A stretch of 34,271 nt of DNA from Cycloclasticus sp. (GTDB lineage Bacteria; Pseudomonadota; Gammaproteobacteria; Methylococcales; Cycloclasticaceae), in the NCBI GenBank assembly GCA_018066825.1, contig JAGPVU010000177.1, forward strand, positions 1 through 34,271. Direction: 5' to 3'. The translations under genes were made by a program, and so were the position numbers. How positions within the stretch are numbered: position 1 is the stretch's first letter; the number at the start of each line of letters is the position of its first letter. Under the pieces are notes generated by a model. It made no database searches. It had not been told where the DNA came from and saw only the letters and a list, made by a program, of their open reading frames with translations. This document shows positions 1-10,501 of this stretch, piece after piece.

Positions 1-2581
1 CTCCATGACCATGTTTTAAGTCAAAACAGCCCGCTTCAGTCTTTAACAAGGCCGAACGCATTTTCTCCCGCATCTCGATAATGTCTTTTTTTAAGTCGCC
101 CAACGCCCTAGTTTTGGCTAACACGAGCTGTCGAGTCTGCCCAAATACTGCCTCTGTGTGCTGGCAACCGGCAATAAAACGGGCTCGAATTAAGGCTTGA
201 TGCTCCCAAGTCCACGCTTGGTTTTGCTGGTAATTTTTAAAGGCCGTTTCACTGCTGACTAGCAAACCAGAATTACCATTTGGCCTAAGTCTAAGGTCCA
301 CCTCATACAAGGGGCCAGAAAAGGTTCGTGTCGTCAGCAAGGTAATCAACTTTCTGCCCAGGCGGGTATAAAATTCGGCCAGAGAAATAGGTTTATCACC
401 GCAGGTGGTTGCGTCTAGTGGTGCATCTTGATGCATAAGCACTAAATCTAAGTCAGAACCAAAACCCAGCTCGATGCCGCCGAGCTTGCCAAAACCGATC
501 ACGCAAAAGCCGCTCACTTCCTCTGCGTTTGCCTCGGGCGGTACACCGTGAGTAGCGCACACTGATTGCCAACTGAGGTTTAATGCCTTGGCAATAATCA
601 CCTCGGCAATCTCGGTTAATTTGTCGCTGACGACCATTAAAGGAATAACACCTGTTAGGTCGGCCGCCGCCACACGTAACACATTGGCCTGTTTAAACAG
701 CCGCAAGGCTTCCATTTGCGCTTCTACATCAGTCGCGTCTATTTCGTTCAAGGTAATATCTAACTCACTCTGCAACTGCTGCTTAGTCGCCGGGTGATAC
801 AAGCTGGCCGGATCGATTAACTCATCTAACAAAATAGGCGAACGGGTTACCTGGCTAACAATCCAAGGGCTTAATTTTGACAAACGTAACAACTGGTCAA
901 AAACTAACTTGTTTTCAACCAACAAGACTAAGTAAACGGTTCGATTACAGATTTTTTCGAGCATGGTTAAAAAACCCACTAAGGTTTTCTCATCCGCCTT
1001 TGGCAACAATAACGCATCTAACAGCATGGGCATTAAGCGCGATAAATACTCACGCCCCTTTTGTTCTAGACGCCTGACGGCATAACTATGGCAAAACTCA
1101 AGTAATAAGCGACTGGCCTCCTCACTCAAATTGAGCTGCTTGGTTAGCAAGTATTGACTTAAAGCAGCATCGTCTAAGTCCATCCAATTGGGTTGATCGC
1201 TTTGTTGATCAGGCGTTGAAAAGTCCACCAGTGAGGCAAAATAACCGTGCACCCGCGCCATCACGATTTCTGTTTTTTGTAACAAAGCTTGCCAATCATC
1301 GGCCTGCATGGCCATCACCAAACGGTGTTGATTTATTTCATCTTGTGGTAGTTCGTGGGTTTGCTTATCGTCAATTTCTTGCAGACGATTTTCCAAGCGC
1401 CGCAGATAAATATAGTCCTGCGTCAATTCTTCTGCCGCCAGCGCTGGGATTTGGCCTTTTTCTGCCAATAAGGCCAGGACCTTTAAAATACCACGCGCCT
1501 GTAAGGGCTTGTCACGCCCACCACGGATCAACTGGAACGCCTGACCGATAAATTCAATTTCTCGAATACCACCGGGGCCTAATTTAACGTTAAACTGAAT
1601 ACCCTTTTGTTGTAACTGCGATTCGATTTGCCGCTTCATCACGCGTATTGAATCAAATATCCCATAGTCCAAATAACGGCGATACACAAAGGCCCTAAGC
1701 ATCGACATTAAACTGCTTATGTCGTTTGACTGGCCCGTGATAACGCGCGCTTTAACCATCGCGTAACGCTCCCATTCTCGCGCCTGGCTTTGATAGTAAT
1801 ATTCCATTGCGTCGCTGTTAACTACCAAGGCACCGCTGGTACCAAAAGGCCGTAAGCGGGTATCGACTCGAAACACAAAGCCGTCGACTGTGCGCTTATC
1901 TAATAGACGCACCACCACTTGGCACAAACGGGTAAAGAACTCTTCATTGCTGATGCTTCGCGCACCGTCGGTATCGCCCGATGAAGGGTAACAAAAGATC
2001 AAGTCTATATCAGAGGAAAAATTCAGCTCTTGCGCGCCCAGCTTGCCCATAGTAATCACCATAAGCTTTTGTTCGCGTCCAACCTCGTCTGTTGGCACGC
2101 CCCATTTTTTACAGGCGTGAAAATACGCCCAGTCCACCGCGAAACGAATCATCGCATCGGCCAAGTCCGACAAGCTTTGCAGTACCAACGACAAATCAGC
2201 ACCGGCCAGGTCGCGCCATGCAATCAGCATCATATGCTTATTGCGCTGCTGCCTTAAGCCCTTCATAACCTCGGCTTCGCTCGACTCTATGCTAATCAAA
2301 CGACTCAGCTCAAGCGCATACTCATCCGCGTTATATTGCAGTTGCTCAACGCCTTCGGCCAAGCCTTGCAACACCGTTTCTGTGTATTTATTGTGTTGTT
2401 CACAGATAAATTGACTGCTGGCTAATGCCGTGACAAATTGATTAGCTCGACCCTCATCGACAACCTTATTCTGATCACGGAGCAACTCATTTAAACCGGC
2501 GACAGCCTGTTCAACGTTGTGTTGTATAGCGTTCGGCAGTGATTGTGAAAAATTAATTTTTATTTTATCTTGCATAGCCAT
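1..2581 (-). CDS. glnE: Bifunctional glutamine synthetase adenylyltransferase/adenylyl-removing enzyme, C-terminus truncated by window edge
   Basis: Manual reverse-strand reading from ATG at 2581 (MAMQDKIKINFSQSLPNAIQ...) gives MGKLGAQELNFSSDIDLIF, FRVDTRLRPFG, FNVKLGPGGIREIEF, then a second domain FGKLGGIELGFGSDLDLVLMH, YEVDLRLRPNGNSG, CFDLKHGHG running off position 1. These are the duplicated GlnE nucleotidyltransferase motifs. Confidence 0.95.
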   Translation of the reverse strand, partial: MAMQDKIKINFSQSLPNAIQHNVEQAVAGLNELLRDQNKVVDEGRANQFVTALASSQFICEQHNKYTETVLQGLAEGVEQLQYNADEYALELSRLISIESSEAEVMKGLRQQRNKHMMLIAWRDLAGADLSLVLQSLSDLADAMIRFAVDWAYFHACKKWGVPTDEVGREQKLMVITMGKLGAQELNFSSDIDLIFCYPSSGDTDGARSISNEEFFTRLCQVVVRLLDKRTVDGFVFRVDTRLRPFGTSGALVVNSDAMEYYYQSQAREWERYAMVKARVITGQSNDISSLMSMLRAFVYRRYLDYGIFDSIRVMKRQIESQLQQKGIQFNVKLGPGGIREIEFIGQAFQLIRGGRDKPLQARGILKVLALLAEKGQIPALAAEELTQDYIYLRRLENRLQEIDDKQTHELPQDEINQHRLVMAMQADDWQALLQKTEIVMARVHGYFASLVDFSTPDQQSDQPNWMDLDDAALSQYLLTKQLNLSEEASRLLLEFCHSYAVRRLEQKGREYLSRLMPMLLDALLLPKADEKTLVGFLTMLEKICNRTVYLVLLVENKLVFDQLLRLSKLSPWIVSQVTRSPILLDELIDPASLYHPATKQQLQSELDITLNEIDATDVEAQMEALRLFKQANVLRVAAADLTGVIPLMVVSDKLTEIAEVIIAKALNLSWQSVCATHGVPPEANAEEVSGFCVIGFGKLGGIELGFGSDLDLVLMHQDAPLDATTCGDKPISLAEFYTRLGRKLITLLTTRTFSGPLYEVDLRLRPNGNSGLLVSSETAFKNYQQNQAWTWEHQALIRARFIAGCQHTEAVFGQTRQLVLAKTRALGDLKKDIIEMREKMRSALLKTEAGCFDLKHGHG

Positions 2582-2721
2582 ACAATGAGTTAAAAAACGG
2601 TACACCAACCCTAAATGACGCCCAGGTGGCTCATGATAATAGCAATAATTAAAGCCTTGTATCGAGTTTTTACTTTACCGCTCCGCTATTTAAGCGCAGT
2701 CGATGTTAACCCAAATTTTAT

Positions 2722-4479
2722 TTGTTTTTAAAGATGCCCAGTCACCCAACAGAGAACTCAACCAACATCGCCGCACTTTTAGCGGAAAGAAAACGTCACC
2801 TAGCCATCTTATCCTCGCTTAGCGAAGGCGTAATTTCAATTGACCCAGCCGGGGCGGTGAACTACCTCAACCCGTCTGCCGAAACTTTATTAGCCTTACC
2901 AAGCCAGCACGCCATTAACCAACCACTGGCTGATATTTTTAAGCTGGTTAACGAAGAAAATCAACAAAGCATTGTTTTGTCAGATTATATCGTGCTCGAT
3001 AAACCGATGAACAATGGCGAGTCTTTTCTACGTCAATCCGTACTCAAACGGCATGATAAAAATGATCTGTACATCGATTGGAGCTTCGCCAGCATTAAGG
3101 ACGAACAAGGCTTGGCCGTTGGCGTCGTTATCACTTTTCGCGATATTAGTGATACGCATAATTTGACCTTGCAACTTAAACACCAAGCCACCCACGACCC
3201 GCTCACTGGATTGGTCAATAATGATGAGTTTAATAAGCGACTGAAAAATTTACTGGCTACAACCTACGGTTCTGGCGCCATGCACAGTTTGGTGTTTATC
3301 GACCTTGACCAATTTACCACCGTCAACGAACAGTGCGGTTATCAGGCCGGCGATCATTTACTAAAACAAATATCTGCCCTACTAAAACCCAAAGTACGCG
3401 GCCGCGACACACTGGCCCGAGTCGGCAGTGATAAGTTCGCCGTTCTGCTAGAAAATTGCCCAAAGAAAGTCGCCTTAAAAATTGCTAATGATTTACTGGT
3501 GACTATTCAGGATTTTCGTTTTTTATGGGACGAACGCCACTTTGACATTGGCGCCAGTATGGGCGTGGCTTATTTTTCAAGCGACCCGTTGGATGATGGC
3601 AATGACCCTATTATTGCCGCCAAAAGGGCCTGCTCCGATGCTAAAAATAGCGGTCGAAACCAAATACGCGAGCTGGATATTTCGCACTCAAACAGTCCAA
3701 ACGAACAGCAACACGCCGAGATGCATTGGGTCGGCCGCATTAAAGCGGCACTCAACGAAAATCGTTTATTGCTTTTTCAACAAACCATTCTGCCTTTGGA
3801 ACCAAAAAAAACGGATCGTTTGCACTTTGAGATTTTATTGCGCATGAAAAACAAAGACGGCGAACTGATCAGCCCCGGCGCTTTTTTACCCGTGGCCGAA
3901 CGTTACAATATGATCAATAAAATTGATCGCTGGGTGATTGAAACCACCTTTCAATGGTTGGCCGAGCACCCCGCCGTTTTAGCTAAAACTGACTTTTGCA
4001 GTATTAACCTATCTGGCTTATCCCTGTCTGACAAATCGTTGGCTGCCTTTGTGAGTGATTGTTTTACTAAACACGCCATCGATTGCCAAAAAGTATGTTT
4101 TGAAATAACCGAAACGTCAGCCATCCACAACTTAGATTCAGCGATGGATTTTATGGCTAAAATGAAAAAATTGGGTTGCTACTTTGCACTGGATGATTTT
4201 GGCACGGGCATGTCCTCTTTCTCGTACCTCAAACACTTGCCTGTTCAGCACTTAAAAATTGACGGTACCTTTATTAGAGACATCCTTGATGATCCCATTG
4301 ACCGCGCGATGACTCGTTCAATTAATGACATTGGCCATGTTATGGGCATGCAAACCATCGCTGAATTTGTTGAAAATGAAGAAACCCTGCAATTATTGAA
4401 ACAACTTGGCGTTGACTACGCTCAGGGTTACCATATCGCCCAACCAGCACCCTTACAGCAATTACTAGAGGGCTTGTGA
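2722..4479 (+). CDS. PAS-GGDEF-EAL domain protein (cyclic-di-GMP signalling); start may be TTG 2722 or ATG 2734
   Basis: N-terminal PAS-like region; HDPLTGLVNNDEF...RVGSDKFAVLLENC (GGDEF domain, degenerate signature); FEILLRM...FEITETSAI...LDDFGTGMSSFSYLKHLPVQHLKID (EAL domain). Confidence 0.92.
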   Translation: MFLKMPSHPTENSTNIAALLAERKRHLAILSSLSEGVISIDPAGAVNYLNPSAETLLALPSQHAINQPLADIFKLVNEENQQSIVLSDYIVLDKPMNNGESFLRQSVLKRHDKNDLYIDWSFASIKDEQGLAVGVVITFRDISDTHNLTLQLKHQATHDPLTGLVNNDEFNKRLKNLLATTYGSGAMHSLVFIDLDQFTTVNEQCGYQAGDHLLKQISALLKPKVRGRDTLARVGSDKFAVLLENCPKKVALKIANDLLVTIQDFRFLWDERHFDIGASMGVAYFSSDPLDDGNDPIIAAKRACSDAKNSGRNQIRELDISHSNSPNEQQHAEMHWVGRIKAALNENRLLLFQQTILPLEPKKTDRLHFEILLRMKNKDGELISPGAFLPVAERYNMINKIDRWVIETTFQWLAEHPAVLAKTDFCSINLSGLSLSDKSLAAFVSDCFTKHAIDCQKVCFEITETSAIHNLDSAMDFMAKMKKLGCYFALDDFGTGMSSFSYLKHLPVQHLKIDGTFIRDILDDPIDRAMTRSINDIGHVMGMQTIAEFVENEETLQLLKQLGVDYAQGYHIAQPAPLQQLLEGL

Positions 4480-4484
4480 TTACA

Positions 4485-6917
4485 TTACAGTCTGAGGTGT
4501 TTCAACCGCAGGGCATTGGCGATCACTGAAACTGAACTTAGACTCATCGCTGCTGCAGCGATCATCGGCGATAGCAGTATGCCAAAAAAGGGGTATAACA
4601 CGCCCGCCGCCACCGGCACCCCTAGGCTGTTATAAAGAAAAGCAAACACCAGATTTTGCTTAATATTTTTCATCGTCGCGACACTTAATTGTTGCGCTCG
4701 CAAGATACCCCGTAAGTCGCCCTTAACCAACACAATACCGGTGCTCTCTATCGCCACATCTGAGCCATTACCCATCGCAATACCTACGTCTGCCTGTGCC
4801 AGCGCCGGGGCGTCATTAACCCCATCGCCCGCCATTGCCACCACTTTACCCGCGGCTTGCAATGTTTTAACCACCTCTGCTTTTTGCGCTGGCAAAACGC
4901 CTGAACGATAGTCCTCAATACCTAATTGTTCGGCTACTTGTTTAGCCGCCCCTTGCTGGTCACCGGTCAGCATCACAATGTTAATGCCGTTACTCTGAAG
5001 TAAGCGAACGGCTTCGTGGCTAGATGCTTTAATTTCGTCTTTTAGAAATAGAATGCCTGCTGCACGCTGATCAAGCGCCATATACAGCGGAGTTGCTCCG
5101 CTATACCCATCACCTTGTAGACCATCTAAGGCTTGCACGTCGATTTGCTGGCTTTTCAAAAAGCTAAGGTTACCCAATAAGACAGTCTGACCGTTTACCA
5201 CACCGGCCACCCCTTGCCCGGGGGTCGATTCAAAGTCACTTACATCAAACAAGGTGTGCTCTGATGCCGCTCTAACCACCGCTTCAGCCAATGGATGCTC
5301 GCTGGCTTTTTCTAAACTAGCCGCCAGTTGTAATAGCGTCTTTTCTTGCTGTCCTTCGACAACCTTAATTGCCATTAAACTGGGTTTACCGGCCGTTAAG
5401 GTCCCCGTTTTATCTACTACCAAGGTATCGACCTTCTGCATTACTTCTAATACTTCTGCATTTTTTATTAATACGCCCATGCTCGCGCCACGACCCATGC
5501 CAACCATAATTGACATTGGCGTTGCCAAACCTAAGGCACAAGGACACGCGATAATTAGCACCGCCACTGCATTCACCAACGCCATCGCTAAGGCCTGTTC
5601 AGCCGCTAAAAAGTACCACGCAAAAAAGGTGACTAGCGACACTAATACCACAATCGGTACAAACCATGACGCTACGACATCGACAACTTGTTGAATCGGC
5701 GCACGGCTGCGTTGTGCTTCGCCGACCATTTTTATAATTTGCGACAGCAGCGTTTCCCCACCCACACGTTGCGCCTTAAACAAAAAGCTGCCTGTGCCAT
5801 TCACGGTTCCACCAATCACAGGTGCACCGACAAATTTTTCAACCGGTATGGGTTCCCCGCTGACCATCGACTCATCAATCGAACTATTGCCATCTATCAA
5901 CTCACCATCGACAGGGACTTTTTCACCCGGTCTTACCCGTAAAACATCGCCCAGCTGAATATCTTGCAAGGGAACATCTTGCTCCTCACCCTGCTCATTA
6001 ACTCGCCGTGCAGTAGTTGGCGATAGGCCAAGCAATAGTTGAATGGCTTGATTGGTTTGACCACGCGCTTTCAGCTCAAGCACCTGACCCAGCAACACAA
6101 GGGTGATAATGACTGCTGCCGCTTCAAAATAAACCGGAATAAGGCCGTGTGCATTGAGCATCGTCGTGGGAAATAGACCCGGCGCAAACACCGCCAACAA
6201 ACTATATATCCAAGCCACCGATACACCCAAGCCGATCAAGGTGAACATATTTAAATGCCATGTCTTAACCGACTGCAATGCGCGCTCAAAAAATGGCCAG
6301 CCCGCCCACATGACAACCGGGGCTGCTAACGCAAGTTGCAGCCACAATAAAACCTTAGGCGAGACTAATTGGGCCAAGTCTATGCCTGGCAACATCTCCG
6401 ACATGGCGATAACAAAAAGCGGTAAAGTAAACGCAATGCTGACTTTAAAACGACGACTCATGTCGTCTAGTTCAGGGTTTTCTTGTTGCAATACCGTGGT
6501 GCGCGGTTCCAAAGCCATGCCGCACTTTGGGCAGGCGCCTGGATGATCTTCAACTACCTCTGGGTGCATCGGACAGATATAGTCGACGCGACTGGCCGGT
6601 GGTGTAAATTGTTCAGGCTCAAGCGCCATACCACATTTGGGGCAATTATCAGGCCCGTCACTTTCAACCCCTGGGCACATGGGGCAAATATACTTGGCAC
6701 CGACAACTGCAGCGGGTGTTGGCCTAGGTTTAGCGGATAAATAGCTATCTGGGTCTTTATTAAATTTAAGCAAACACGACTCACAACAAAAGCCAATCCA
6801 TTGCCCCTTATAGTCCGTATGGTGTGCAGCCTCCTTGCTTACCGTCATACCGCACACAGGGTCCTTTAACTCGGGCGCTTCCTCGCGCTCCCCGCAACAA
6901 TCTGTTTTGTCATTCAT
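4485..6917 (-). CDS. copA: Heavy-metal (copper) translocating P1B-type ATPase with N-terminal YHS domain and two CPMxP...CPKCGMAL metal-binding modules
   Basis: [14 protein letters not shown] domain; YICPMCPG...[11 protein letters not shown] and [30 protein letters not shown] transmembrane motif ([13 protein letters not shown]); [25 protein letters not shown]. Confidence 0.95.
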   Translation of the reverse strand: MNDKTDCCGEREEAPELKDPVCGMTVSKEAAHHTDYKGQWIGFCCESCLLKFNKDPDSYLSAKPRPTPAAVVGAKYICPMCPGVESDGPDNCPKCGMALEPEQFTPPASRVDYICPMHPEVVEDHPGACPKCGMALEPRTTVLQQENPELDDMSRRFKVSIAFTLPLFVIAMSEMLPGIDLAQLVSPKVLLWLQLALAAPVVMWAGWPFFERALQSVKTWHLNMFTLIGLGVSVAWIYSLLAVFAPGLFPTTMLNAHGLIPVYFEAAAVIITLVLLGQVLELKARGQTNQAIQLLLGLSPTTARRVNEQGEEQDVPLQDIQLGDVLRVRPGEKVPVDGELIDGNSSIDESMVSGEPIPVEKFVGAPVIGGTVNGTGSFLFKAQRVGGETLLSQIIKMVGEAQRSRAPIQQVVDVVASWFVPIVVLVSLVTFFAWYFLAAEQALAMALVNAVAVLIIACPCALGLATPMSIMVGMGRGASMGVLIKNAEVLEVMQKVDTLVVDKTGTLTAGKPSLMAIKVVEGQQEKTLLQLAASLEKASEHPLAEAVVRAASEHTLFDVSDFESTPGQGVAGVVNGQTVLLGNLSFLKSQQIDVQALDGLQGDGYSGATPLYMALDQRAAGILFLKDEIKASSHEAVRLLQSNGINIVMLTGDQQGAAKQVAEQLGIEDYRSGVLPAQKAEVVKTLQAAGKVVAMAGDGVNDAPALAQADVGIAMGNGSDVAIESTGIVLVKGDLRGILRAQQLSVATMKNIKQNLVFAFLYNSLGVPVAAGVLYPFFGILLSPMIAAAAMSLSSVSVIANALRLKHLRL

Positions 6918-6973
6918 TGTAATAGCCTATCGTATCCCTACATTAACTAACATAATTTCACTAAATCACTTCT

Positions 6974-7366
6974 CTATAACGCTGGGCCACCCAGATCAAC
7001 CCACGTTTTCAAATCCCAATATTCACGCCACTCGCTAATTTTTCCATCAACGTCAAATTCAAAAACACCCAGTACCGGCAATTCTTTTAGCGCGGTACCA
7101 TCCAAAAAATCAAAGCTATCCAGCCGTTCGGTAACGACCCGTTTGTCGTTAGCCGTTAAATTAAGGATATCAAAACAACAACTGCTCGAAATGCCAAAAA
7201 AGCCACCCACAAAATCAGCAATTTGCTGCTGTCCTATCAAGGGTTCTAATGGCATATTATGGTAAATCGCATCATCGCTCATTAACGCCAAAATACCTTC
7301 TAAATCTAACCTGTCCCATGCTGTACAAAACTGTCTAACGGTGGATTCATGCTGTGCTGCTGACAT
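6974..7366 (-). CDS. Limonene-1,2-epoxide hydrolase family protein (SnoaL/NTF2-like fold)
   Basis: 130 aa; TVRQFCTAWDRLDLEGILALMSDDAIYHNMPLEPLIGQQQI...TERLDSFDF...EWREYWDLKTW matches the LEH pattern, including YxN, RxD and a C-terminal D. Confidence 0.8.
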   Translation of the reverse strand: MSAAQHESTVRQFCTAWDRLDLEGILALMSDDAIYHNMPLEPLIGQQQIADFVGGFFGISSSCCFDILNLTANDKRVVTERLDSFDFLDGTALKELPVLGVFEFDVDGKISEWREYWDLKTWVDLGGPAL

Positions 7367-7510
7367 CTATACGTCCCCTATGAATAAAATAATCAATTTA
7401 TAATACACCTTATTAATAACCGTTTTAACAACTTCTTCCTACTGTATCAGCCTTAGCCATCCAGCAAAAAACTGCGTTCTAACAGCGTTAACCCTTACCG
7501 GTGAGAGTGA

Positions 7511-9454
7511 TTATTTTTTTGTAATAATTAAATTACCGTAGTCATCAACCGTGCATTGCCAATCTGCGGCAAGGTAGGTGGTAGCCACTTGTTCAACGAT
7601 CAAGGCCTCACCTTCGATAACATCATTGGCCAATAAGTGCTGGCGCTGGTAAATACGCAGTTTATTTTGTGCTTGGTAGCTTAATGGTAATGTAGCGCTG
7701 CGTTTGGCTAGCTTAGTTAACGTGGGTTTTTCCACGTGTGCCGACAAGGTCAGTCTTAGTGTGACTAATTCTATCGGCAAGTCTAATTCGTGCCCGTAGC
7801 GCTGTTTATGTTGTTGGTGAAACAACGCCATCACTGATAACTTATTATTCCACGGTATAGATAAACTGTATGACTGGCCCAAATACCTTAAATCAACCCC
7901 ATAGTTAAGCTTAATTGTTTCTACTGCCACCCCTTCGGCCAACAGCTCAGTAACGCCCTGTTGGCGCAAATTATCGAAGCCGCTTTCGATCTGATCGTCT
8001 GGCACCTGCTGCAACTCACCCAGCAAGCTATGCGATAAGGCCCGAGACCTTGGCGCGGTTAGCATACCGAAGGCGGACAATACCCCCGAGTTGACCGGCA
8101 CAATGGCCGTTTGCATAGTTAAGGCATCGGCCAAGGCACATACATGCAAGCCGCCTGCACCACCGAAGGTCATCAAGGCATAAGGGCGTGGATCGATACC
8201 GCGTTGGATCGAAATGACCCGTAAGGCACGAGCCATGTGTTCATTGGCTAAGCCAATCACGCCGTCGGCCGCTTGCTGAGGTGTACAGTCTAATTGTGCG
8301 GCTAACTCAACAAGGGCTTTATTAGCAGCGGCCACATCTAGCACCATACCACCAGCCAAAAAGTGTTCTGTACTAATACGGCCCAAATACAAGTTGGCAT
8401 CGCTAACCGTTACCTGAGTGCCGCCGTTACCGTAACAGGCAGGCCCAGGCAAAGCCCCGGCTGATTCTGGTCCAACACACAACATGCCTGCTGCATCAAC
8501 ACGGGCAATCGAGCCGCCACCCGCTCCGATGGTATGCATATCCACCATTGGCACCGCAACCGGATAACCTGCCACTTTGCCTTCATTGGTGAGTGATATA
8601 GCACCATCCAATAAGGCGACATCAGTCGACGTACCGCCCATATCTAAGGTTAACAGGCGATCATAACCCGCTGTTTTACCGATATGTAAAGCAGCCACCA
8701 AGCCCCCAGCGGGGCCGGAAAGCAACATACGAACGGCTTGTTCACCCGCCTGTTCAGCGGCGATGGTACCGCCTGAACTTTGCATCACCGACACCGATGA
8801 TGAGCTAAGCGATTGCGTTAACTCGCTCAAATACCCACTCACTAACGGTCCCACATAGGCGTTAAGCCAGGTCGCCATACCCCGTTCATATTCCTTATAT
8901 TCGGGTAGCACCTTGGATGAGCGCGAGACGAAAACCCCCGGTGGCATGGCTGCCTCGATACGTTTTTCTGCCTCATCGTTTAAAAACGAAAACAATAAAT
9001 TAATGGCCACCGATCGAGGTGCCAACTTTTGTACCTGTAAGCGTAAGGCTGTTAACTGTTCATCTGTTAACGGTGTCAACAGCTCGCCTTTTGCAGATAC
9101 ACGTCCAGCCGTTTGTAAGCATAACTCCGGAGGCACCGGCGGGCTTTCGGCTGCGGGATTAAGGTGATACAACTCTTTTCTCGCTTGTCGGCCAATGGTT
9201 AACATATCGGCCATACCCTCATTGGTAATAAAGCAGCAACGGACCCCTTTCTTTTCTAACACCGCATTGGTTGCCACGGTTGAACCGTGAACGATCAGCA
9301 AGGTGTTTGTGTCGACGCCCATGTCCTGTATGCCTTGCAAGATAGCCTGTTCTGGCGCGGCCGGCGTTGACGGCACTTTATGGATACGCGTACCCCTTGG
9401 GTCCACATACACAAAATCAGTAAACGTGCCACCTGTGTCTACACCTAATAACAT
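7511..9454 (-). CDS. Hydantoinase/oxoprolinase family protein (HyuA-type ATP-grasping subunit)
   Basis: MLLGVDTGGTFTDFVYVD N-terminus; LLTLDMGGTSTDVALLDG; TIGAGGGSIARVDAAGMLCVGPESAGALPGPACYGNGG; MTFGGAGGLHVCALAD. Confidence 0.92.
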   Translation of the reverse strand: MLLGVDTGGTFTDFVYVDPRGTRIHKVPSTPAAPEQAILQGIQDMGVDTNTLLIVHGSTVATNAVLEKKGVRCCFITNEGMADMLTIGRQARKELYHLNPAAESPPVPPELCLQTAGRVSAKGELLTPLTDEQLTALRLQVQKLAPRSVAINLLFSFLNDEAEKRIEAAMPPGVFVSRSSKVLPEYKEYERGMATWLNAYVGPLVSGYLSELTQSLSSSSVSVMQSSGGTIAAEQAGEQAVRMLLSGPAGGLVAALHIGKTAGYDRLLTLDMGGTSTDVALLDGAISLTNEGKVAGYPVAVPMVDMHTIGAGGGSIARVDAAGMLCVGPESAGALPGPACYGNGGTQVTVSDANLYLGRISTEHFLAGGMVLDVAAANKALVELAAQLDCTPQQAADGVIGLANEHMARALRVISIQRGIDPRPYALMTFGGAGGLHVCALADALTMQTAIVPVNSGVLSAFGMLTAPRSRALSHSLLGELQQVPDDQIESGFDNLRQQGVTELLAEGVAVETIKLNYGVDLRYLGQSYSLSIPWNNKLSVMALFHQQHKQRYGHELDLPIELVTLRLTLSAHVEKPTLTKLAKRSATLPLSYQAQNKLRIYQRQHLLANDVIEGEALIVEQVATTYLAADWQCTVDDYGNLIITKK

Positions 9455-9568
9455 GCGATTAACTCTCTTTTTAAGTCTTTGTATTTTTACACGGCAGAAA
9501 AAATTTCATACAATTATTTTACTAATTTTTACTCACTTGAACGAAGGGTCGTCACGTATACTCAAGCC

Positions 9569-10501
9569 ATGAACACATTAATTGAAGTTAATAATTTAAG
9601 CCGCCAGTTTGGTGAATATTGCGCCGTCAATGACGTCAGCTTTTCATTAAAACAAGGCGAAGTATTGGGGTTTTTAGGCCCCAATGGTGCAGGCAAATCA
9701 ACCACCATGAAAATGATCTGCGGCAACCTAACACCGACCATTGGTGAAATTAAAATCAATGGCTACGATATCATCGAGCAACCTAAGCTGGCGAAAGCTG
9801 AATTAGGGTTTTTACCCGAGGTTCCACCGCTCTACCCCGAACTAACCGTCGATGAGTATTTAATCTATTGCGCCAAATTGCACGGCCTGCGAAAAATTGC
9901 CGTTAAACAAGCGGTTGAGCAAGGCAAACTAAAATGCGGCCTGGCCGATATGGGGCACCGTTTAATCAATAATTTATCCAAGGGCTACCAACAGCGCATA
10001 GGCATAGCACAAGCTATTTTGCACAACCCGTCGGTGATTATTTTAGACGAACCAACGGTTGGTTTAGACCCGCTTCAAATCTTGGAAATTCGCCAATTAA
10101 CCCGTGAACTAGGCAAACAGCACAGCGTTATTTTATCTACCCATATCCTGTCTGAAGTACAACAATCGTGTAGTCGGGTACAAATTATTCATCACGGAAA
10201 ATTAGTACTCAATGAAGACATCGCTGGCTTATCTCGCCGTATGACTTCATCCAGTTTATTATTACGCCTACGCGAAACACCCGATTTAAACCAGCTACGC
10301 AACATTAACGGCGTTGACACCATTGATGAGCTAGGCGACCAGCAATATCGCATCCACCATGCACAGCAGCTTAGTCTTGCCGAGGCGATTGCCGAACTGG
10401 TCGTCAAGCAGCATTGGGGCTTACTGGAGTTGATGCCAGAAAAACACGATATGGAACATATCTTTCTTTCAATTACTAATGACTCAGCCACCCATGAATA
10501 G
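9569..10501 (+). CDS. ABC transporter ATP-binding protein, GldA-like
   Basis: Walker A GPNGAGKST, signature LSKGYQQRIGIAQA, Walker B VIILDEPTVGLDP. Start set to ATG 9569 (MNTLIEVNNLSRQF) rather than the ORF-track 9479. Confidence 0.93.
   Translation: MNTLIEVNNLSRQFGEYCAVNDVSFSLKQGEVLGFLGPNGAGKSTTMKMICGNLTPTIGEIKINGYDIIEQPKLAKAELGFLPEVPPLYPELTVDEYLIYCAKLHGLRKIAVKQAVEQGKLKCGLADMGHRLINNLSKGYQQRIGIAQAILHNPSVIILDEPTVGLDPLQILEIRQLTRELGKQHSVILSTHILSEVQQSCSRVQIIHHGKLVLNEDIAGLSRRMTSSSLLLRLRETPDLNQLRNINGVDTIDELGDQQYRIHHAQQLSLAEAIAELVVKQHWGLLELMPEKHDMEHIFLSITNDSATHE

Noticed and set aside
588-2257. Plus-strand ORFs (69, 66, 111, 75 aa) in the first 2.3 kb
   Set aside because: They are antisense to glnE, which reads continuously on the minus strand; none shows recognisable protein features.
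5254-6796. ORFs overlapping copA (146, 84, 130, 85 aa on +, 80 aa on -)
   Set aside because: All overlap the strongly supported P-type ATPase CDS in other frames; Thr/Ala/Ser-rich shadow translations.
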